DNA of 64,000 bases from Pseudomonas sp. MM211 (GTDB lineage: Bacteria; Pseudomonadota; Gammaproteobacteria; Pseudomonadales; Pseudomonadaceae), in assembly GCF_020386635.1 (NCBI RefSeq), contig NZ_CP081942.1:1922001-1986000 (forward strand), given 5' to 3'. How positions within the stretch are numbered: the first letter of the stretch is position 1; every line of letters begins with the position of its first letter. Under the pieces are notes generated by a model. It was not told the DNA's origin, searched no databases, and was given only the letters and a program-made list of their open reading frames with translations. Below, in pieces: positions 29,742-39,392 of this stretch. Both the position numbers and the translations under genes were made by a program.

Positions 29742-30557
29742 TTATAGCTTTATTAGTGCTTTTCGATTTCGCACAAATAATACTTTCCCGCCTGTCGGTG
29801 TCGCTCCGCGTTCCCGCAATTCGAATTGACCGTTGCGTGCCTTGATGAGATCAGTGAGCTTTTTAAATCCGTAGAGGCGTGGGTCAAAGTCGGATTTCAG
29901 TTTGCGCAGGTTGTCGCCCAGAGCACCCATGTGCACCCAGCCCTCTTCGTCAGAGATGTCATCAATGACTTTGGTGATCAATTTCACCGGAATTTTGGGC
30001 GTGGTGTTTTCGGTATGCTCGTTTTCTAATGGTGCGGAGTCACTTGATAGTGATTTGAGAGCGGGTTGTACCGGTGGTAAGTTATCCATCTCCGCTACGT
30101 CATTACGCAGCAGCTCGGTGTAGATAAACTTGTCGCACGCCTTAACGAATGGCTGTGGCGTTTTCTGCTCCCCAAAACCGATAACTTCCAAGCCTTCCTC
30201 ACGCAGCCGAGCAGCCAGCCGAGTGAAGTCGCTGTCACTGGATATCAAGCAAAACCCATCGAATCGCCGCGTATAGAGCAGATCCATAGCATCGATGATT
30301 AACGAACTGTCGGTCGCATTCTTGCCTTTGGTGTATGCGAACTGCTGGATCGGCTGGATGGAGTGGTCGAGCAGCACCTTCTTCCAACTGCCCAGGTTGG
30401 GCAGTGTCCAGTCACCGTAGATGCGCTTCACGCTGGCGACGCCGTATTTGGCGATTTCTTCGAAAAGGCCTTCGACGATGGCGGCGGGGGCATTGTCGGC
30501 ATCGATGAGGACGGCGAGGTGTTTTTGGTGGGCGGCGGGCGCGTTCTTGCTGGCCAT
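29742..30557 (-). CDS. NYN-domain ribonuclease-like protein with OST-HTH/LOTUS domain
   Basis: A 271-residue protein. Residues 12-150 form a NYN (LabA/DUF88, PIN-like) domain with the acidic residues expected of a metal-dependent RNase: D19 and D21 in VLIDADNAP, D83 in ATDSSLIIDAMD, D108 and D110 in ISSDSDFTRLA. Residues 190-265 look like an OST-HTH/LOTUS RNA-binding domain (LITKVIDDISDEEGWVHMGALGDNLRKL... LYGFKKLTDLI). ATG 30557 has AAGGAAG upstream. GC falls from near the local level at the 5' end to lower at the 3' end, towards the OLD gene. It may be a resident gene, or the first gene of a two-gene module with OLD. Confidence 0.82.
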   Translation of the reverse strand: MASKNAPAAHQKHLAVLIDADNAPAAIVEGLFEEIAKYGVASVKRIYGDWTLPNLGSWKKVLLDHSIQPIQQFAYTKGKNATDSSLIIDAMDLLYTRRFDGFCLISSDSDFTRLAARLREEGLEVIGFGEQKTPQPFVKACDKFIYTELLRNDVAEMDNLPPVQPALKSLSSDSAPLENEHTENTTPKIPVKLITKVIDDISDEEGWVHMGALGDNLRKLKSDFDPRLYGFKKLTDLIKARNGQFELRERGATPTGGKVLFVRNRKALIKL

Positions 30558-30786
30558 GGTTCTTCCTTGAAAGGCGATGGCCGACCTTACTGCGAAATAC
30601 TGGCGGTGCGCCACTGGGTGCTGATGGCTTTTGGTCGCAGAGCGTTGCATGAGTTTGCGTAGACTGGTTCGCGCTGTGCTACGAATTTGCTCTGGTATGA
30701 GCAACAAAGCATTGCAGATAAGGCCGTATTTCGAATCAATCCGTCACCCTATGATGGCCCGGAATCTTTCTCTCCGAGGCTATGCC

Positions 30787-31677
30787 ATGAGTGCTCTGCG
30801 TCTGTTGCGCCCTTTGTTGTTCGGTAGTGTCGTGCTGTCCATGGCTGGCCATGCATTGGCGGCCGAGCCGTTGAAGTTGGAGTTGTACAACCCGGGCGAA
30901 CGCTCGATTTTTCCGGTGTCGTCGCAGATCGTTTCGGGGTCGACCGAGGCGGTGTTGATCGATGCGCAGTTCCAGAGCAACGATGCGCAGGCGCTGGTCG
31001 AGATGGTGCGTGCCACGGGTAAGAAGCTCACCACTGTCTATATCAGCCACAGTGACCCGGATTACTACTTCGGCCTGGATGTGATTCACCGCGCCTTCCC
31101 GGACGCGAAGATCGTCGCCACCGCCGAAACCGTTGCGGCCATCGAGGCGAACAAGGACGGCAAGCTGGCGCATTGGGGGCCGATCCTCAAGGACAACGCG
31201 CCCAAAGCTCTGGTGGTGCCGCAGGCGCTGAGCGCGCCGAAGCTGACGGTGGACGGTCAGGTGCTGGAGATTCGTGGGCCTGAGCCGAAGCGTACTTTCG
31301 TGTGGATTCCGTCGCTGAAGACGGTGGTGGGCGGCATTCCAGTGTCGGCCAATATCCATATGTGGCTGGCCGATACCCAGACCGAGCAATCGCGCCGCGA
31401 TTGGCTGGGCACTCTGGACGCCATCACTGCGCTGAAGCCGACCAAGGTGGTACCGGGGCATTACCTGAACAATGCCGATGGCAGCGTGCCGGATTCGCCG
31501 CAAGCGATTGCCGATACCCGCGACTATCTGTTGGCTTTCGAGCAAGAAGCAAAAAAGGCAGAGGACTCGGCGCAACTGATTGCAGCGATGCGCGAGCGCT
31601 ACCCGAATCTTGCGGAAGAGTCGTCGCTGGAGCTGAGTGCAAAGGTCATCAAGGGCGAAATGAAGTGGCCGCAATAA
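30787..31677 (+). CDS. Exported metallo-beta-lactamase-fold hydrolase
   Basis: A 296-residue protein with a signal peptide (MSALRLLRPLLFGSVVLSMAGHALA). The metallo-beta-lactamase fold is recognisable: VLIDAQF, then TTVYISHSDPDYYFGLDVI, VVGGIPVSANIHMW and KVVPGHY. The usual metal motif HxHxDH is changed to HSDPDYYF, losing the second and third histidines, so metal use is uncertain or altered. Pseudomonads and vibrios carry similar exported proteins of unknown substrate. ATG 30787 has GAGG eight bases upstream; the longer frame is not needed. Confidence 0.78.
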   Translation: MSALRLLRPLLFGSVVLSMAGHALAAEPLKLELYNPGERSIFPVSSQIVSGSTEAVLIDAQFQSNDAQALVEMVRATGKKLTTVYISHSDPDYYFGLDVIHRAFPDAKIVATAETVAAIEANKDGKLAHWGPILKDNAPKALVVPQALSAPKLTVDGQVLEIRGPEPKRTFVWIPSLKTVVGGIPVSANIHMWLADTQTEQSRRDWLGTLDAITALKPTKVVPGHYLNNADGSVPDSPQAIADTRDYLLAFEQEAKKAEDSAQLIAAMRERYPNLAEESSLELSAKVIKGEMKWPQ

Positions 31678-31696
31678 GCCCCGCCTGAACCGAAAT

Positions 31697-31733
31697 GAAA
31701 TCGCCCTGCCCGGCAACGGTGCAGGGCGATTTC
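31697..31733 (+). terminator. Terminator-like hairpin after the MBL-fold gene
   Basis: GAAATCGCCCTGC and GCAGGGCGATTTC form a perfect 13-bp stem with an 11-base loop. The following T content is modest (GGGTTGTT). It lies 20 bases after the stop. Confidence 0.7.
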
Positions 31734-32059
31734 GGGTTGTTACCGGTTACAACGGGCGGCTTTTCCCTACAGCAGCCCAGTCAGCATCGTGACCGCTCTG
31801 GAATCAACCTCCGATCTCCCAAACACGATCCCGGTTGGCGCTCACCAACCGTGCACGTATAAACCCGGTGTTTCGGATTGTTGCACCAGCTTGGACGATG
31901 CGTTGCTCGGTCAAGGTGCGTAGTTGGTAGCAGTCTGCAGCGATCGTGGCGCCTTTTTAATCGAAAATGACGCATTCCTTGGAACGACTCTCCAAGCTTA
32001 TGCCGTTGGGCATTCTCAGCACGCATTTCAGTTATACCTTCGGCCGCTGGACGTGGAAG
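31734..32059 (+). other. Long non-coding region upstream of braC
   Basis: About 325 bp with no credible gene. Given the sigma-54 promoter at its right end, this is where enhancer (activator) sites and an IHF site would be expected; I cannot name specific sites. Confidence 0.4.
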
Positions 32060-32075
32060 TGGCATAGGGCTTGCT
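32060..32075 (+). promoter_or_regulatory. Sigma-54 promoter for braC
   Basis: TGGCAT, five bases, TTGCT. The invariant GG and GC are exactly ten bases apart and 15 of the positions fit the TGGCAC-N5-TTGCW pattern except one T for C. It lies 42 bases before the braC ATG, predicting a leader of about 30 bases. Confidence 0.75.
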
Positions 32076-32117
32076 CTTGCAGGAGGGCCAATCCTAAAAC
32101 TCCTCAGGAGCACGTCC

Positions 32118-33239
32118 ATGCCTCACAAGTCTTTTCAGAAAGCTTTCCTGGCGCTAGCGGTTACCGGCGCATTGGGTTTTTCCTCTCTTGCGCATGCCGA
32201 TATCGTTATAGGTGTGGGCGGCCCCATGACCGGCGGCAACGCAGCTTTCGGTGATCAGCTGTGGCGTGGCGCCGAGCAGGCGGCGGCGGATATCAACGCA
32301 GCGGGCGGCATCAATGGCGAGCAGATCAAGCTGGTCAAGGGCGACGACGCCTGTGAGCCGAAGCAGGCCGTTTCCGTAGCCAACCGTATGGTCGACTCGG
32401 ACAAGGTGGTCGCAGTGATCGGGCACTTCTGCTCGTCCTCCACCATGCCGGCTTCCGAGGTGTATGACGAGGCGGGCATTCTCGCCGTTACTCCGGCTTC
32501 GACCAACCCGCAGGTCACCGAGCGTGGTCTGTCCGCGATGCTGCGCATGTGCGGCCGCGACGACCAGCAGGGCATCGTCGCCGGTGATTACATCGTCGAT
32601 CAGCTCAAGGCCACCAAGGTCGCCGTGGTGCACGACAAGGACACCTACGGCCAGGGCCTGGCCGACGCCACCCGTGCGCAGCTCAACAAGCGTGGCGTGA
32701 AGGAAGTGATGTACGAAGGTCTGACCCGCGGCGAGAAGGACTTCAACGCACTGGTCACCAAGATCCGCGCGAGCGGTGCCGAGGTGGTCTACTTCGGTGG
32801 CCTGCACGCCGAGGCCGGCCCGCTGGTACGGCAGATGCGCGAGCAGGGCGTGACCGCCAAGTTCGTCTCTGGCGACGGCATCGTGACCGACGAACTGGTC
32901 GGCACCGCTGGCGATCCGCAATACGTCGATGGCGTTCTGATGACCTTCGGCGCCGATCCGCGCCTGATTCCGGACGGCAAGGCGGTGCTCGAGAAATTCC
33001 GCGCCAACGGTTACGAGCCTGAAGGTTACACCCTGTACTCCTATGCCTCGTTGCAAGTGGTTGCCGCCGCATTCACCGGCATCAAGGGCACCGACGGCGT
33101 CAAAGCCGCCGAGTGGCTGAAGGCCAACCCAGTCTCCACCGTGATGGGCAAGAAGGAGTTCGACGAGAAGGGCGACCTGAAAGTCTCTGACTACGTGATG
33201 TATCAGTGGGGCGCTGACGGCAAATACAAGCAGCTTTAA
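32118..33239 (+). CDS. braC: Branched-chain amino acid ABC transporter, binding protein
   Basis: A 373-residue periplasmic Leu/Ile/Val-binding protein with a signal peptide (ending LAHA before DIVIGVGGPMTGG). It has the type I fold and the conserved disulfide region (CEPKQAVSVANRMV... GHFCSSST) and TPASTNP. It heads the braCDEFG operon, but a 264-bp gap with a REP structure separates it from the permease genes. CAGGAG is a good SD. The sigma-54 promoter suggests control by nitrogen or amino acid supply. Confidence 0.95.
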   Translation: MPHKSFQKAFLALAVTGALGFSSLAHADIVIGVGGPMTGGNAAFGDQLWRGAEQAAADINAAGGINGEQIKLVKGDDACEPKQAVSVANRMVDSDKVVAVIGHFCSSSTMPASEVYDEAGILAVTPASTNPQVTERGLSAMLRMCGRDDQQGIVAGDYIVDQLKATKVAVVHDKDTYGQGLADATRAQLNKRGVKEVMYEGLTRGEKDFNALVTKIRASGAEVVYFGGLHAEAGPLVRQMREQGVTAKFVSGDGIVTDELVGTAGDPQYVDGVLMTFGADPRLIPDGKAVLEKFRANGYEPEGYTLYSYASLQVVAAAFTGIKGTDGVKAAEWLKANPVSTVMGKKEFDEKGDLKVSDYVMYQWGADGKYKQL

Positions 33240-33284
33240 GAGAAGGGGTTTTACGAGGAGCAGGGCAGAAGTGGGTATCGCCTG

Positions 33285-33369
33285 TGTGGGAGTGGCTTTA
33301 GCCACGAGCTTTTCAGCCTGGCCAGAACCACTCGCGGCTAAAGCGGATCGCCGCCCGGCCGCTTCCACA
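33285..33369. repeat. REP inverted pair between braC and braD
   Basis: TGTGGGAGTGGCTTTAGCC faces GCGGCTAAAGC... GGCCGCTTCCACA. The inner string GCTAAAGCGGATCGCCGCCC is the same as in elements A and B, but the GGCGGAAGCGG outer arms are missing. It may lower permease expression relative to the binding protein. Confidence 0.85.
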
Positions 33370-33503
33370 AGTGATTGCTCCATCTCCATTGCCCTGCCAC
33401 TCGCGAACAAACCTCCAAACCCGGTGGGTCATGACCTGCCGGGGCTGCTGCGGTCGCCTGGCGACTGCGCGCTTTTTTCCGTCACTGACTCAGAGATTCT
33501 TCA

Positions 33504-34418
<915 letters not shown>

Positions 34419-34421
34419 GCC

Positions 34422-35702
34422 GTGAGTACGACTTCTTCTTCTATCGATGTGAAAAAGAGCCTGATCGACAGCCTGATGGCTGGCCTGATCGCGCTCATCG
34501 TGTTTGGCCCCGTGGTCGGCGTAGTGCTGCAGGGGTATGACTTCAACATGCGGATCGACCGCGTGGCGTGGATGGTCGGCGCGGTGATGGTCGGCCGCCT
34601 GCTGCTCAGCCTGTTCCTGCAGACCAGCAAGGGGCGCACGGTGCTGGAGGGCTTCGAGCGCTCCGGTGGTGGTGTCGGCGTGCAGCCACCGGGCTACGTG
34701 TCGCGGATGCGCTGGATCATTCCGGGGCTGATCGTGCTGGCGATCATCTTCCCGTTCTTCGCCAACAAGTACCTGCTGACGGTGATCATCCTCGGTCTGA
34801 TCTACGTGCTGCTCGGCCTGGGCCTGAACATCGTGGTCGGCCTCGCCGGGCTGCTCGATCTGGGTTTCGTCGGCTTCTACGCCATCGGTGCCTACGGCCT
34901 GACCATGGGCTATGAGTACCTGGGCCTGGGCTTCTGGAGCATGCTGCCGCTGGCGGCGCTGATGGCAGCCTTCGCCGGGACGATATTGGGCTTTCCGGTG
35001 TTGCGAATGCACGGGGATTACCTGGCCATCGTCACCCTCGGCTTTGGCGAGATCATCCGGCTGGTGCTGACCAACTGGCTTGAACTCACCGGCGGCCCCA
35101 ACGGCATGAGCGCGCCGGCGCCGACCTTCTTCGGTCTGGAGTTCGCCCGTCGTGCCAAGGATGGCGGCGTGCCGTACCACGAGTTCTTTGGCGTGGCCTA
35201 CAACCCAAACATGAAGTTCCTGTTCATCTACGCGGTGCTGGTGCTGGTCGTGCTGCTGGTGCTGTACGTCAAGCATCGCCTCACGCGCATGCCGGTCGGC
35301 CGCGCCTGGGAAGCGCTGCGTGAGGATGAGATCGCCTGCCGTTCCATGGGCCTGAACCACGTGCTGGTCAAGCTCTCGGCCTTCACCCTGGGGGCGTCCA
35401 CCGCCGGTATCGCCGGCGTGTTCTTCGCCACCTATCAGGGCTTCGTCAACCCGACCTCGTTCACCTTCTTCGAGTCGGCGCTGATTCTCGCCATCGTGGT
35501 GCTCGGCGGCATGGGGTCGACGGTCGGGGTGGTGATCGCCGCCTTCGTGTTGACCATCACCCCGGAACTGCTGCGCAGCTTCGCCGACTACCGGGTGCTG
35601 CTGTTCGGCATTCTCATGGTGGTGATGATGATCTGGCGGCCACGCGGGCTGATCCGCATCAATCGCATCGGCATCGCCCCGCGTAAAGGAGTCGCGCCAT
35701 GA
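34422..35702 (+). CDS. braE: Branched-chain amino acid ABC transporter permease (LivM type)
   Basis: A 426-residue LivM-type permease. The first 110 residues are an N-terminal extension with extra helices, then the core (YVLLGLGLNIVVGLAGLLDLGFVGFYAIGAYG... GRAWEALREDEIACRSMGLN with the ATPase-contact loop). It starts at GTG 34422 with AAGG upstream. Its stop overlaps the braF ATG (ATGA). Confidence 0.94.
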   Translation: MSTTSSSIDVKKSLIDSLMAGLIALIVFGPVVGVVLQGYDFNMRIDRVAWMVGAVMVGRLLLSLFLQTSKGRTVLEGFERSGGGVGVQPPGYVSRMRWIIPGLIVLAIIFPFFANKYLLTVIILGLIYVLLGLGLNIVVGLAGLLDLGFVGFYAIGAYGLTMGYEYLGLGFWSMLPLAALMAAFAGTILGFPVLRMHGDYLAIVTLGFGEIIRLVLTNWLELTGGPNGMSAPAPTFFGLEFARRAKDGGVPYHEFFGVAYNPNMKFLFIYAVLVLVVLLVLYVKHRLTRMPVGRAWEALREDEIACRSMGLNHVLVKLSAFTLGASTAGIAGVFFATYQGFVNPTSFTFFESALILAIVVLGGMGSTVGVVIAAFVLTITPELLRSFADYRVLLFGILMVVMMIWRPRGLIRINRIGIAPRKGVAP

Positions 35703-36567
35703 GCGACAACATCCTCTCGGTCGACAGCCTGATGATGCATTTCGGTGGCATCAAGGCGCTCAACGACGTCAACTTTTCCATCAAGCGCAACACCATCTCG
35801 GCACTGATCGGCCCCAATGGCGCCGGCAAGACCACGGTGTTCAACTGCCTGACCGGTTTCTACTCGGCCACTGGCGGCAAGATCCTGCTCAATGCGCAGA
35901 GCAAGCAGACCGATGTGATCCGCATCCTCGGCGAGCCCTTCGCCGCAGACGACTTCATCAAGCCCCGGCAGTTCGGTTCCAGGCTCTGGTACAAGATGTT
36001 CGGCGGCACCCACCTGGTCAACCGCGCCGGCCTGGCACGCACCTTCCAGAACATTCGCCTGTTCAAGGAAATGACCGTGCTGGAGAACCTGCTGGTGGCC
36101 CAGCACATGCTCGCCCAGCGCAGCCTGATCGCCGGTGTCCTCAACACCCCCGGTTACCGGCGCACCGAAAGCAAGCTGCTGGACACAGCGTTCTACTGGC
36201 TGGAGGTGGTCAACCTGGTCGACCACGCCAATCATCTGGCTGGCGAACTCTCCTACGGCCAGCAACGTCGTCTGGAAATCGCCCGAGCCATGTGCACCGG
36301 CCCTGAGCTGATCTGCCTGGACGAACCGGCCGCCGGCCTCAACCCGTCGGAAACCCATGCGCTGAGCAAGATCATCCGCCTGCTGCGCGACGAACATGGC
36401 CTGACCGTGCTGTTGATCGAGCACGACATGGGCATGGTGATGAGCATTTCCGACCACATCATCGTGCTCGACCATGGTCTGGTCATCGCCCAGGGCGGCC
36501 CGGACGCCATCAAGAACGACCCGAAAGTGATCGCCGCCTACCTCGGTGCGGACGAGGAGGAGGTGGC

Positions 36568-36571
<4 letters not shown>
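35699..36571 (+). CDS. braF: Branched-chain amino acid ABC transporter ATPase (LivG type)
   Basis: A 290-residue ABC ATPase: Walker A GPNGAGKTT (near 40), Q-loop LARTFQNIRLF, signature LSYGQQRRLEIARAM, Walker B LICLDEPAAGLNP and the LIEHDM switch His. It is about 35 residues longer than typical LivG, with an insertion after the first strands (KQTDVIRILGEPFAADDFIK... LWYKMFGG). It overlaps braE and braG by four bases each. Confidence 0.95.
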
Positions 36572-37296
<725 letters not shown>

Positions 37297-37310
37297 GCGC
37301 CTTCACCTTT

Positions 37311-37379
37311 ATCGCCCGCAAGCGGGCTCCTACCCATCGAGACTGGATTCGGGTACGTAGGAGCCGGCTTGCCGGCGAT
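37311..37379. repeat. REP inverted pair after braG
   Basis: ATCGCCCGCAAGCGGGCTCCTAC and GTAGGAGCCGGCTTGCCGGCGAT, tail-to-tail with a 23-base spacer. It closes the bra operon where no canonical terminator is seen. Confidence 0.85.
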
Positions 37380-37413
37380 TCGATTTCTCCCGCGACGCGA
37401 TCTCACACGTCGC

Positions 37414-37479
37414 TCAAGTACCCGTAGCGCCTTGTGCATAAGCGGCAAACCACTGTTGCAGGCTTTCCATCATTGTCAT
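37414..37479 (-). CDS. Possible 21-residue small protein
   Basis: ATG 37479 has a perfect GAGGAG seven bases upstream and encodes MTMMESLQQWFAAYAQGATGT before TGA. No family can be assigned at this size. The N-terminal pattern (ESLQQWFAAYA) loosely recalls the start of DUF962/Mpo1-like proteins, so it might be a remnant cut off by the neighbouring REP insertion, or a genuine small protein. It is antisense to the braG-azurin gap. Confidence 0.35.
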   Translation of the reverse strand: MTMMESLQQWFAAYAQGATGT

Positions 37480-37656
37480 GACATTTCTCCTCTCGAACAT
37501 GGCCTCAAGGTAAGCCTGCGCTCGCGCTCTGGCTGCTTGTTTGTCTGGATCGCGTCGATAGGTTTTGCGGATGACACTGCGGTCTGTTGCCTCAGGTCAT
37601 GGGCAAGCGCGTTCCGATAGGGCACGCTGCACCCATCTACTGCCAAGGAGACTCCC

Positions 37657-38106
37657 ATGATTCGCAAGTTTGTCGTCGCCTCCGTGCTGGTTCTCGCCAG
37701 TGCTCCGTTGTTGGCTGCCGAGTGCACGGTGGAGGTTCACTCCACCGACCAGATGACCTTCGATACCAAGGAGATCGAGGTCAGCAAGAGCTGCAAGACC
37801 TTCACCATCGAGCTCAAGCACGTCGGCAATCTGCCCAAGCATGTGATGGGGCATAACCTGGTGCTGGCGAAAACCGCTGACGTGCAAGGCGTCAGCACCG
37901 ATGGCATCGCCGCCGGTGTCGACAAGGGTTACCTGAAGGAAGGCGATGAGCGTGTGATCGCGCATACCAAGCTGATCGGCGGTGGCGAGTCGGATTCGGT
38001 GACCTTCGACGTCAGCAAGCTGGACGCAGCGCAAAGCTATCAGTTCTTCTGCTCGTTCCCAGGCCACGCGGCGCTGATGAAAGGCGCGCTGACCTTGGTC
38101 GACTAA
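37657..38106 (+). CDS. azu: Azurin
   Basis: A periplasmic blue copper electron carrier. The 149-residue precursor has a 20-residue signal ([20 protein letters not shown]) and the mature [20 protein letters not shown]. All type 1 copper ligands are present: His in [10 protein letters not shown], then Cys, His and Met in [14 protein letters not shown]. The Cys3-Cys26 disulfide is also conserved. A good SD (AAGGAG) and its own terminator indicate a single-gene unit. It donates electrons in denitrification and to peroxidases in relatives. Confidence 0.97.
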   Translation: MIRKFVVASVLVLASAPLLAAECTVEVHSTDQMTFDTKEIEVSKSCKTFTIELKHVGNLPKHVMGHNLVLAKTADVQGVSTDGIAAGVDKGYLKEGDERVIAHTKLIGGGESDSVTFDVSKLDAAQSYQFFCSFPGHAALMKGALTLVD

Positions 38107-38123
38107 GCATCCCGAGTACAGCA

Positions 38124-38152
38124 AAGGCCGCTGCTTCGTCAGCGGCTTTTTT
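38124..38152 (+). terminator. Terminator after azurin
   Basis: AAGGCCGCTG, loop CTTCGT, CAGCGGCTTTTTT: a strong hairpin with T6, 17 bases after the stop. Confidence 0.88.
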
Positions 38153-38184
38153 GCATCTGTGTAAAAAGCCTGGCTGCCGCAGAG

Positions 38185-38580
38185 TTACACACAAAGCCTG
38201 TTGATAAGCCTGTTTCGAAGGTGTGAGCAACACGACGTAGCGCCGCTCGCGCCTGGGCTGTAGCCTTTAGCGCTTTTTTTGATCAGGCAATTTTTTGATC
38301 AAAAACAGCGACTTATATTCATCGCCTGGATACGCGTCAGATTGTCCACTACTCCTGTGGGCAGGGCTGTGGATAAGATGAGCATGCCTGTCTGCAGGGC
38401 ACGAGTGACGTGGCTTGTAGCGCGATGATCATTATCTGATCAGTGCATGGTGGCTGGAAAAAGCCTAGCGAAAGGCTTCCGAAGTCAAGAAATACTTCAA
38501 CGATTTCAGCTGCTTGAGTAAAACCATCGAGCGATGAGCGGAGGGTTATCCACGACAGTTGTGGAGCAAGCTGTGGATAA
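38185..38580. other. Cluster of DnaA-box and TGATCA motifs in a gene-free segment
   Basis: The 558 bp between azurin and the tetR gene hold no credible gene. Two exact DnaA boxes (TTATCCACA on the minus strand at 38368-38376 and 38572-38580) and one 8/9 box (TTATCCACG, 38546-38554) lie within 213 bp; a further 8/9 match (TGTTGATAA, 38200-38208) and a weaker TTACACACA (38185-38193) flank them. Four TGATCA palindromes (38280, 38296, 38426, 38437) and an AT-rich tract with the 14-bp palindrome TTTTTGATCAAAAA (38292-38305) lie between. The set resembles a DnaA-binding locus (origin-like, datA- or DARS-like). Confidence 0.55.
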
Positions 38581-38664
38581 AGTGGGAGTAGCCTGGTGCA
38601 GGCCAATGGATCTGGGGCCTGCCGCGGGCTGATGTTTTTTCAGCCAATCGCGACAGGCGCCGGT

Positions 38665-39306
38665 TCAGTCTTCTGCGGAGTCGCTTAGGCCCAGCCCCCG
38701 CCAGCGTTTGGCGCCGATCAGGATGAAGCGCAATTGCTCGATCATCTTGGTCTCAGGGCGCTTGTGCAGGGGCAGAGAAGAAGACTGCGCGTCGATCAGT
38801 TCCGGCAGGGTGGCGAACACGGTTTTCACCACCAGATCCGCCAGCATGCTGCGCGCCGGCTCATCGAGGTGCTGCAGCTTGGGCATCAGGCTGAGGTCGC
38901 TGGCCAGGTCGGCGGCGATGTCTTCACGGAAGGTGGCCAGTGCCAGGCGCACGGGCAGCGAGCCGCCGAACTGCTCGCGGGCGAGAAACAGGAACTGGCC
39001 GCGGTTCTGCTCCACGGCGCTGAGAAAGATCTGCACCGAGGCGTCGATGATGCCGCCCAGCTCGAATTCGTTGCGCCGTACCTGGCGCAGGGTGATACGG
39101 AAGGTCTCGCCCACTTCGGCCACCAAGGCCAGGCCCAGGGCGTCCATGTCCTTGAAGTGCCGGTAGAAGCCGGTCGGTACGATACCGGCGACGCGTGTCA
39201 CTTCGCGCAGGCTGAGGCTGCTGAAGGCGCGGCCGCTGTCCAGCAACTGACGGGCTGCATCCATCAGCGCCTGGCGGGTAGGGTGGTGTGAACTGTTTGC
39301 TGCCAT
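38665..39306 (-). CDS. TetR-family regulator (DesT/FabR-like)
   Basis: A 213-residue protein with an N-terminal HTH (LMDAARQLLDSGRAFSSLSLREVTRVAGIVPTGFYRHFKDMDALG) and a helical ligand domain. SLSLREVTRVAGIVPTGFYRHF is characteristic of the FabR/DesT group, which senses unsaturated acyl-CoA and controls desaturases. No desaturase gene is adjacent here, so targets would be distant. ATG 39306 is chosen because GGGAAG lies upstream and relatives start near it. Confidence 0.8.
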   Translation of the reverse strand: MAANSSHHPTRQALMDAARQLLDSGRAFSSLSLREVTRVAGIVPTGFYRHFKDMDALGLALVAEVGETFRITLRQVRRNEFELGGIIDASVQIFLSAVEQNRGQFLFLAREQFGGSLPVRLALATFREDIAADLASDLSLMPKLQHLDEPARSMLADLVVKTVFATLPELIDAQSSSLPLHKRPETKMIEQLRFILIGAKRWRGLGLSDSAED

Positions 39307-39346
39307 CGAATCGCTTCCCTGTTCAGCTCGATTCGGAATCGTAAAG

Positions 39347-39373
39347 CAAAACCCCGCCATGCGGCGGGGTTTG
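39347..39373 (-). terminator. Terminator after the yhcB-like gene
   Basis: ACCCCGCC, loop ATGC, GGCGGGGT, with TTTTGCTTT on the minus-strand side. It lies just beyond the stop of the yhcB-like gene. Confidence 0.8.
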
Positions 39374-39392
39374 GATTACTCGCGCCACTGCA

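Noticed and set aside
31781..32119. Minus-strand gene upstream of braC
   Set aside because: The open frame has no SD, unusual composition and would span the sigma-54 promoter.
38276..38305. Terminator after azurin at the TTTTTGATCAAAAA palindrome
   Set aside because: The stem is purely weak AT pairs apart from GATC, and a strong terminator already stands at 38124-38152.
38185..38580. Main chromosomal origin oriC
   Set aside because: Pseudomonas oriC is beside rpmH-dnaA-dnaN, none of which is present; the boxes are kept only as an origin-like or DnaA-titration candidate.
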